NCBI GenBank assembly: GCA_021772165.1
Contig: JAJFMM010000111.1
Coordinates: 1-17,788, forward strand
Direction: 5' to 3'
DNA length: 17,788 nt
DNA from: Chlamydiota bacterium
Lineage (GTDB): Bacteria > Chlamydiota > Chlamydiia > Chlamydiales > SM23-39
In this document: positions 1 to 4,821 of the stretch, piece by piece
How positions within the stretch are numbered: position 1 is the first letter of the stretch
How the letters are laid out: every line of letters begins with the position of its first letter
Position numbers and translations under genes: made by a program
Notes under the pieces: model-generated
The model's input: only the letters and a program-made list of their open reading frames with translations
Told to the model about the DNA's origin: nothing
The model's database searches: none

Positions 1-233
1 GCTGCTTTTTTTACTAAGGTAGCGCTAGTATCTACTGAGGAGACAGCCTGAGTGGTTGGCTCCTGTACTTCTTGAAATTCTGGGAAAAGCGGACCGTTTT
101 GCTGCTGAGAGAGCTGCTGTAGATCTATGCTTTGTTCAGGAACATCTTCCTGATGTAGCGCCATAAAAAACAGCAAAACCAGCAGTCCTGCGTTCACCAT
201 TATTGCGATTAAGATCGTTTTTTTTCGATCCAT
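1..233 (-). CDS. nlpD: NlpD-like envelope protein, N-terminal fragment (runs off left edge)
   Basis: Reading leftward from the ATG at 231-233, the frame stays open to the window edge (77 codons). The product starts MDRKKTILIAIMVNAGLLVL: two basic residues, then a hydrophobic helix (about residues 6-24) that looks like a signal anchor. A low-complexity Gln/Pro/Ser/Thr stretch follows, as expected for a periplasmic linker. The start lies inside the 3' end of murD (25-bp overlap), so the two are translationally coupled. In Chlamydia the gene after murD is nlpD (LysM plus M23 peptidase, an activator or cell-wall hydrolase acting at division). The diagnostic LysM and M23 domains lie outside the window, so the name rests on position and N-terminal character only. 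Confidence 0.6.
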   Translation of the reverse strand, partial: MDRKKTILIAIMVNAGLLVLLFFMALHQEDVPEQSIDLQQLSQQQNGPLFPEFQEVQEPTTQAVSSVDTSATLVKKA

Positions 234-1405
234 ACTTTCTCCTCAACCATTCGCTTAAATTCATTGCCGCGCTCCTCAAAGTTACGAAATTGATCGAAAC
301 TCGAGCAGCCCGGCGAAAGCAGTATATTCATGGGACCTTTTGCCCATCTCACCGCACTGGCGAGGGCATCGTCCATCCCTTCTACTCGCTCGAAAGAAAA
401 GCTCTCTTTGAGCTCAGCTTCCATTTTTGCAGCGGCCTGACCAAATGCCACGATGTGCTTTACCTTGGAGCCAAAGGAGGCGATCCATGGGCGATAAGAG
501 GCTCGTTTATCCAAGCCACCGGCTAAAAGCACGACGGGACCCTCCATCAGAGCCACTGCATACATTACAGCATCAATATTCGTCGCTTTGCTGTCATTGT
601 AAAAAGTCAATTCCTTCCATTCTTCTACAAACTCCAGGCGGTGCTGCGGCTTCTTAAAGGTTTGAAGAACAGAGGAAAACAGCTCGTCGTTGACTCCAAA
701 GTGGCGGCAGAGTGGATAAACAGGATGGGCATGATCTAAAATGGTAAAGTTTTGTAAGAGGGAGCCAAATTCATCAAAGAGCTGTTGAGAGATGTAGAAA
801 GGTGCATTTTTTTTGAGACAATCTTGAATGCGGCATTTGGCCTTTGCATACTCGAGCATCGATGGGTAGCGATCGAGATGGTCGGGAGTAATGTTCAAAC
901 AGATTGCGCAATCGAGACACTTTGATTGCAAGGTCTCGAGCTGAAAAGAGCTGAGCTCAACGACGAGAATCTCTTCCGGATCAGGAGTTAGAGCATAGCG
1001 ACTCAACGCCTCTCCGACATTGCCTAATGCACGAGCCTTGAATCCAGTACTATTCAGGATGTGGGCAGTAAGTAGGGTCGCGGTCGTTTTGCCGTTGGTG
1101 CCGGTGATTCCGATACAGGGATTCTTCAAGGAGCGAAAGGCTAGCTCAATTTCTCCAATGATTTCGATGCCGCGCTGTCGAGCTTCTTTTACATGGGGGT
1201 GATCTTGCGGAACACCGGGAGAGAGAATGAGCTGAGAGATAGTGCTCCAATCGATGTCTCTGTTTTCATCGATCAACTGCACGCCATTTTGTGGAGCCAG
1301 AGCATCTGCTTTTCGATCGACAGCGAGCACCTGCTTGCCCTGAGAGAGCAGAAGTTCTGCGCTCGCTCTACCACTGATAGAAAATCCAATAATGAGAGCC
1401 ACCAT
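209..1405 (-). CDS. murD: UDP-N-acetylmuramoyl-L-alanine--D-glutamate ligase
   Basis: MurD adds D-glutamate to UDP-MurNAc-L-Ala in the cytoplasm using ATP, the second amino-acid step of peptidoglycan precursor synthesis. The 398-residue product begins with a Rossmann-type stretch (MVALIIGFSISGRASAELLL), has the Mur-ligase P-loop GITGTNGKTTATLL near residue 100, the central LNITPDHLDRYPSMLEYAKAK segment, and the C-terminal FYNDSKATNIDAVMYA and LAGGLDK motifs typical of MurD. It is a little shorter than E. coli MurD (438 residues) but looks intact. It lies downstream of murF and mraY on the same strand, separated from mraY by a foreign cassette (about 1527-2061), and overlaps the next gene by 25 bp. 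No clear Shine-Dalgarno precedes the ATG. A candidate promoter ends only a few bases upstream. Confidence 0.96.
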   Translation of the reverse strand: MVALIIGFSISGRASAELLLSQGKQVLAVDRKADALAPQNGVQLIDENRDIDWSTISQLILSPGVPQDHPHVKEARQRGIEIIGEIELAFRSLKNPCIGITGTNGKTTATLLTAHILNSTGFKARALGNVGEALSRYALTPDPEEILVVELSSFQLETLQSKCLDCAICLNITPDHLDRYPSMLEYAKAKCRIQDCLKKNAPFYISQQLFDEFGSLLQNFTILDHAHPVYPLCRHFGVNDELFSSVLQTFKKPQHRLEFVEEWKELTFYNDSKATNIDAVMYAVALMEGPVVLLAGGLDKRASYRPWIASFGSKVKHIVAFGQAAAKMEAELKESFSFERVEGMDDALASAVRWAKGPMNILLSPGCSSFDQFRNFEERGNEFKRMVEEKVWIEKKRS

Positions 1406-1414
1406 AGGATCTCT

Positions 1415-1443
1415 ATTATGACAAAGCGGTTGCGCCAGATCAA
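1415..1443 (-). promoter_or_regulatory. candidate sigma70-type promoter for murD
   Basis: Read on the minus strand, TTGATC (1438-1443) and CATAAT (1415-1420) are separated by exactly 17 bp, matching the consensus at 4/6 and 5/6 positions. Transcription would start near 1408, almost at the murD ATG (1405), giving a leaderless or nearly leaderless mRNA. This would let murD be transcribed despite the cassette that splits it from mraY. A perfect TTGACA also occurs nearby (minus strand, 1480-1485) but has no convincing -10 at the right distance. The call rests on pattern only. Confidence 0.4.
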
Positions 1444-1447
1444 GAAG

Positions 1448-1473
1448 AACAAGCTCGACTACGGCAACAGGAT
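1448..1473. repeat. diverged solo unit of the hairpin repeat family
   Basis: This 26-bp stretch reads aacaagctcgactacggcaa followed by caggat. It matches the unit in the 13806-13906 element (acaagatcgcctacggcggc, then aggat) with only a few substitutions, and resembles the cassette arms at 1527-1604. It lies between the murD start and the cassette, so it is probably a relic of an older copy or an outer part of the same insertion. Confidence 0.55.
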
Positions 1474-1526
1474 AAGAATTGTCAAAAAATTGTCATAACT
1501 TCTAGGATATTCGGCTTTTGTGCTTC

Positions 1527-1604
1527 AAATCAAAAACAGGATCGCCTTCGGCAACAAGATCCGCTGCGCGGGCAAGATCGCCGCATACGCGACGGCAGGA
1601 TAAA
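1527..1604. repeat. left arm of 78-bp inverted repeat flanking the GxxExxY gene
   Basis: These 78 bases are the inverted complement of 1984-2061 with 4 mismatches; the outer 46 bases are identical. The arm is modular. GATC or GGATC boxes alternate with short GC-rich mini-palindromes (gccttcggc, ccgctgcgcgg, gccgcatacgcgacggc) and AAGAT/AGGAT spacers. The AGGA near its inner end (1597-1600) sits six bases before the ATG at 1607 and probably is the gene's ribosome-binding site. With the right arm it could form a long stem around a loop of about 380 nt. Confidence 0.9.
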
Positions 1605-1606
1605 GA

Positions 1607-2065
1607 ATGACTGAACAACCTTCTTATGCTCATCTTACAGGTACTATTTTAGAGTGTTGCTTCGAAGTGATGCGCGAATTGGGGGCCGGTTTTCTAGAAT
1701 CGGTTTACGGAAATGCGATTGTCATTGCTTTAGAACAACGCGGACTCAAGGTTGAGACAGAAAAAGCCTTTGAAATCTATTTCAGACAACAAAAAATAGG
1801 CCGCTACATTGCAGATGTCGTGGTAAATGACACTGCCATCATCGAACTTAAATGTTGCAAAGCTCTATCAGGCGAGCATCTAGCGCAAACGATCAATTAC
1901 CTCTCAGCGGCAAATTTACCTGTCGGATTGGTCGTCAATTTTAGACGCAGAAATCTGGAATATAAAAGGGTTTATCACCCTCTTTTATCCTGCCGGCGCG
2001 TATGCGCCGATCCTACCCGCGCAGCGGATCTTGTTGCCGAAGGCGATCCTGTTTTTGATTTATAA
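1607..2065 (+). CDS. GxxExxY-family protein (PD-(D/E)XK nuclease-like fold)
   Basis: The 152-residue product shows the family-defining motif at residues 28-34 (G-FL-E-SV-Y within LGAGFLESVYGNAI). It also has a PD-(D/E)XK-like core: D70 in RYIADVVV, E80 and K82 in AIIELKCCK, and Q94 in HLAQTINYL. The family is widespread and its biological role is not established; a nuclease-like fold is inferred from these residues. The gene lies on the strand opposite to the mur genes, between mraY and murD, with the Shine-Dalgarno in the left repeat arm. The last 27 codons or so (from about LLSCRRVCADPTRAADLVAE onward) are encoded by the right arm, so the C-terminal tail is repeat-derived and the conserved domain ends near residue 124. 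It looks like cargo of an inserted cassette. Confidence 0.88.
   Translation: MTEQPSYAHLTGTILECCFEVMRELGAGFLESVYGNAIVIALEQRGLKVETEKAFEIYFRQQKIGRYIADVVVNDTAIIELKCCKALSGEHLAQTINYLSAANLPVGLVVNFRRRNLEYKRVYHPLLSCRRVCADPTRAADLVAEGDPVFDL
1984..2061. repeat. right arm of 78-bp inverted repeat flanking the GxxExxY gene
   Basis: This is the inverted partner of 1527-1604, matching 74 of 78 bases. The four differences are clustered in the inner half, and the outer 46 bases are perfect. The arm encodes the C-terminus of the GxxExxY protein, whose stop codon (2063-2065) falls just outside it. Near-identity of the arms points to recent insertion or ongoing gene conversion. Confidence 0.9.
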
Positions 2066-2087
2066 AACTAAGACCCTGTTGCTAGAT

Positions 2088-2102
2088 GCCGATCCTGTTT
2101 TT
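2088..2102. repeat. short third copy of the outer repeat end next to the mraY stop
   Basis: The bases gccgatcctgttttt match the outer part of the right arm (ggcgatcctgttttt, 2042-2056) with one difference. The copy runs up to the mraY stop codon (2102-2104). It may be a remnant of an earlier insertion or a target-site feature. It is short, so chance similarity is not excluded. Confidence 0.5.
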
Positions 2103-3313
2103 TACTGAAACTTGAGGGATGCGACGCTAAGGATAGCAAACAGGAGACTCACAATCCAGAAGCGCACCACCACCTTTGTTTCCGGCCAGCCTTTGTACTC
2201 AAAATGATGATGTAGCGGCGCACAGAGAAAGATCCTCTTCTTATTCCGGTAGCGATAACTCAGTACCTGAAGAATTACCGAGAGCGCCTCCAGAACAAAG
2301 ATACCTCCTGCGATCGCAAGCAGCACCTCTCTTCTTAAGAGCACAGAGGCTACGCCAATGATCCCACCGAGTGCCAGTGATCCCGTATCTCCCATGAAAA
2401 TCTGCGCCGGATAGCCGTTGTACCAGAGAAAACCAAGGCAAGCTCCTGCCAAAGCAAACAGATAGACGGCGATCTCACCGCTGCCCTCGATGTAGAGAAT
2501 GTTTAAATATCTCGCTAAATCAATGTTGTTCGACAGAAAGGCAAACAGCCCCAGAACCAGAGAGACCATCACCAAACATCCTGCAGCCAATCCATCGAGG
2601 CCATCGGTCAAGTTGACCGCATTCGAGGCTCCCGTAATCACAAAAATGATGAGGAAGAAAGTAAGAATACGCAGCCAGCCATCTAAAAACACAACGGGAT
2701 CCTTGAAAAAAGGCACATAGAAACGATCCATGTATTCCGATGTTGTTAAAGAGGCTGTTGTGCTCGCTTTGCTATGCACCTGCTCTTTTGCTGTCGGCGC
2801 TCGGAGGATTTTTTTTCCCGACAAGGATTCTGTGATCGAGGGACAGAGCAGATAGAGCGCTAAAGCGGCAGAAAAGAGAATCTGGATCGCAATTTTTTTT
2901 CTCGCCTTCAAGCCTTTGCTATTTTTGAAGCGCAATTTGAGGTAATCATCCGTAGCGCCCAAAAAGCCAAGCACCAGACTCGTCAAAAGCAGGATCCAGG
3001 TAAAGACGTTGGTTAAATCCATCCAAAGAAACAGCGAGATGGTCATCGAAAAGAGGATCAATACACCGCCCATTGTCGGCGTATCTTTCTTCTTTCCATG
3101 CAGTTCCGCCAGAACCGGACACTCATCCATGCCGCGGATCGACTGGCCAATCTTCCACTCGTAGAGTTTCTTGATGAAGCGGGGCCCTAGAAAAATGGTG
3201 AGTAGAAGCGCCGTTGCAGCAGCCAAGATCATCCTCGTAGAAAAGTAGAGAAAGGCTAAAGGGATTTTCCAACCTAGCGCTTCTCGTAAGAAATCAGCTA
3301 AGAGTAGCAGCAT
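2102..3313 (-). CDS. mraY: phospho-N-acetylmuramoyl-pentapeptide transferase (MraY)
   Basis: MraY moves phospho-MurNAc-pentapeptide from UDP to undecaprenyl phosphate, making lipid I in the inner membrane. The 403-residue product is strongly hydrophobic with about ten membrane helices. It carries the family motifs in order: DTPTMGGVLIL (about 77-87), TDDYLKLRFKN (Asp122/Asp123), GASNAVNLTDGLDGLA (about 228-243), FMGDTGSLALGG and LHHHFEYKGW. It is longer than E. coli MraY (360 residues), mainly because of a hydrophilic Ser/Thr/Lys-rich insertion at about residues 158-200, before the conserved VPFFKD. The start overlaps the end of murF by 20 bp, indicating translational coupling. Repeat-cassette sequence begins right after the stop codon. 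Confidence 0.96.
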   Translation of the reverse strand: MLLLLADFLREALGWKIPLAFLYFSTRMILAAATALLLTIFLGPRFIKKLYEWKIGQSIRGMDECPVLAELHGKKKDTPTMGGVLILFSMTISLFLWMDLTNVFTWILLLTSLVLGFLGATDDYLKLRFKNSKGLKARKKIAIQILFSAALALYLLCPSITESLSGKKILRAPTAKEQVHSKASTTASLTTSEYMDRFYVPFFKDPVVFLDGWLRILTFFLIIFVITGASNAVNLTDGLDGLAAGCLVMVSLVLGLFAFLSNNIDLARYLNILYIEGSGEIAVYLFALAGACLGFLWYNGYPAQIFMGDTGSLALGGIIGVASVLLRREVLLAIAGGIFVLEALSVILQVLSYRYRNKKRIFLCAPLHHHFEYKGWPETKVVVRFWIVSLLFAILSVASLKFQ

Positions 3314-4649
3314 GGAGGCTCTCCGCTATTTTTTCGAGTTGCATACTGCGCGACCCTTTAATCAAAACAACATCTCCCGGACGCATGATCTCTTCGAGTC
3401 GCTCTTTTAGTGCTTCCCGATCCGAAAAGTGCTCAAACGGTTTTTTCGCCTCTCCAAAAGCCGCGCAGAGGGGGCGCGTCTCTTCTCCAAGGCAGAGCAA
3501 AAAATCGACATGTTTTTGCGCAAGCCTGCCCACTTGCACGTGCGCCTCTTCGCAAAAAGAACCTAGCTCTTTCATCGATCCGAGCACTGCGATTTTCTTT
3601 CCTCCTTCGCTCACGGCAGGCAAATTCTCGAGCGCCGCTTGCATCGATGTGGGATTGGCATTGTAGGCGTCATTGATCCAGCGTATCCCCCCCACTTCAA
3701 ACTGCTCAAAGCGCATCTCCGGCAAGCTCAACTTCGGTATCTGTCTCTCAATCTCTTCCCACTGCATTCCCAATTGACGCGCGGCAGCCACTGCTGCTGT
3801 AAAATTGTGCAGGAGATGGCTCTCCTTAAACGGCAGATCAAAATGGTGAGCGCGAACGCCTCTTTCGTCAATGCGAAACTGCCCATCTGTGAAAGAGAGG
3901 TAGTAATCTGCGGAGCGATCTGTGATCGAAAAGGTGATCTTTTCAGCTCGAATCGATGCGATGATCTCGGGATACTCCATTAATTCGAGATCGAGGATCG
4001 CTTTTCTCGTTTTCTCAAATTTAGAAAAGATCTCCGCTTTCGCTCGCGCAATGTCTGCTAAGCCTTCCGGAAAATTCATCGCATGGGCCAGAGCTATCTT
4101 TGTCACTATCGCAATATCGGGCGCTGCAATACGGGTCAACTTTTCTATCTCTCCCGCCTCGCTCATCCCCATCTCCAAAACAAGTAGATCTTCTTCTCCT
4201 GTGCGATTGAGCAGATTCAACGGAAAGGTGATCTTTGAGTTGAAACTCGCAGGGCTTTTGCCAACCTTGTATTTTCCCTCAAGAAGCGTTGCGGCAAACT
4301 CCTTGGTCATTGTCTTGCCAACAGAGCCTGTTACACCGAGAATCTGTACCGGATGCTTCTCCATACTCCATTTCGCCAAAAGAGTAAGAGCCTCTCTCAC
4401 ATCTTCGAGCTCCAAAAGAGTCAGTCCCGCAACCGCTGGACATCCCTTTCGGACGACGGCTCCCGAAGCCCCTCTTTCTGCCACTTCGCCTAAAAAACTC
4501 TGGCCGTCTACTTTTTCACCATTTAGTGCAAAAAAGAGATCGCCAGGCCGCACCTTTTTACTATCTATTTGATAGCCAGCCACTTGCAAATCACTATCAG
4601 AGTCCAGTCCCAACTGCTGGGCAATTTCCTTTAAGGGAGTCTCTCTCAT
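3294..4649 (-). CDS. murF: UDP-N-acetylmuramoyl-tripeptide--D-alanyl-D-alanine ligase
   Basis: MurF adds D-Ala-D-Ala to UDP-MurNAc-tripeptide with ATP, the last cytoplasmic step before MraY. The 451-residue product has the N-terminal substrate-binding module (IDSKKVRPGDLFFALNGEKVDG), the P-loop GVTGSVGKTMTKEFAATLL (second T of the usual TTT replaced by M), the KSPASFNSKITFPLNLL segment, and the C-terminal WINDAYNANPTSMQAALENL and VLGSMKELG motifs. Its length is normal. A good ribosome-binding site (AGGTGA, five bases before ATG) supports the start. It is the first gene of the leftward cluster murF-mraY-murD-nlpD, so its promoter should lie in 4650-4740. There I see only AT-rich TATATAGATACT-type sequence on the minus strand and no convincing -35. 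Confidence 0.96.
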   Translation of the reverse strand: MRETPLKEIAQQLGLDSDSDLQVAGYQIDSKKVRPGDLFFALNGEKVDGQSFLGEVAERGASGAVVRKGCPAVAGLTLLELEDVREALTLLAKWSMEKHPVQILGVTGSVGKTMTKEFAATLLEGKYKVGKSPASFNSKITFPLNLLNRTGEEDLLVLEMGMSEAGEIEKLTRIAAPDIAIVTKIALAHAMNFPEGLADIARAKAEIFSKFEKTRKAILDLELMEYPEIIASIRAEKITFSITDRSADYYLSFTDGQFRIDERGVRAHHFDLPFKESHLLHNFTAAVAAARQLGMQWEEIERQIPKLSLPEMRFEQFEVGGIRWINDAYNANPTSMQAALENLPAVSEGGKKIAVLGSMKELGSFCEEAHVQVGRLAQKHVDFLLCLGEETRPLCAAFGEAKKPFEHFSDREALKERLEEIMRPGDVVLIKGSRSMQLEKIAESLHAATLS

Positions 4650-4767
4650 ATCTCACCTCATCCATCAACAAAGAGTATCTATATAACCTTTTTTGCCATT
4701 GAAATCCAGAACATCACAAGTCACTGACAGAGAATGAGAAAGGAGGGTAGCGAAGAGTTGAAACAGA

Positions 4768-4797
4768 TTGATGTTTTATGGTGGCTTATGTTATAAT
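4768..4797 (+). promoter_or_regulatory. strong extended -10 promoter for the deubiquitinase gene
   Basis: TTGATG (4768-4773), an 18-bp spacer and a perfect TATAAT (4792-4797) precede the 4822 start. The -10 is preceded by TG at 4789-4790, giving the extended form TGnTATAAT. Transcription should begin near 4804, leaving an AT-rich leader of about 18 nt without a clear Shine-Dalgarno. A two-codon reading frame (ATG GTT TAA, 4811-4819) sits just before the true start. Confidence 0.7.
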
Positions 4798-4821
4798 TAG
4801 TTAAAAACAAATGGTTTAATT

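Noticed and set aside
1191..1498. Plus-strand 101-codon frame ending before the cassette
   Set aside because: Antisense to the murD start and extends through the repeat relic; no motif.
3922..4572. 216-codon plus-strand open frame opposite murF
   Set aside because: It lies entirely antisense to a well-supported murF, has no family motifs and reads as a composition shadow.
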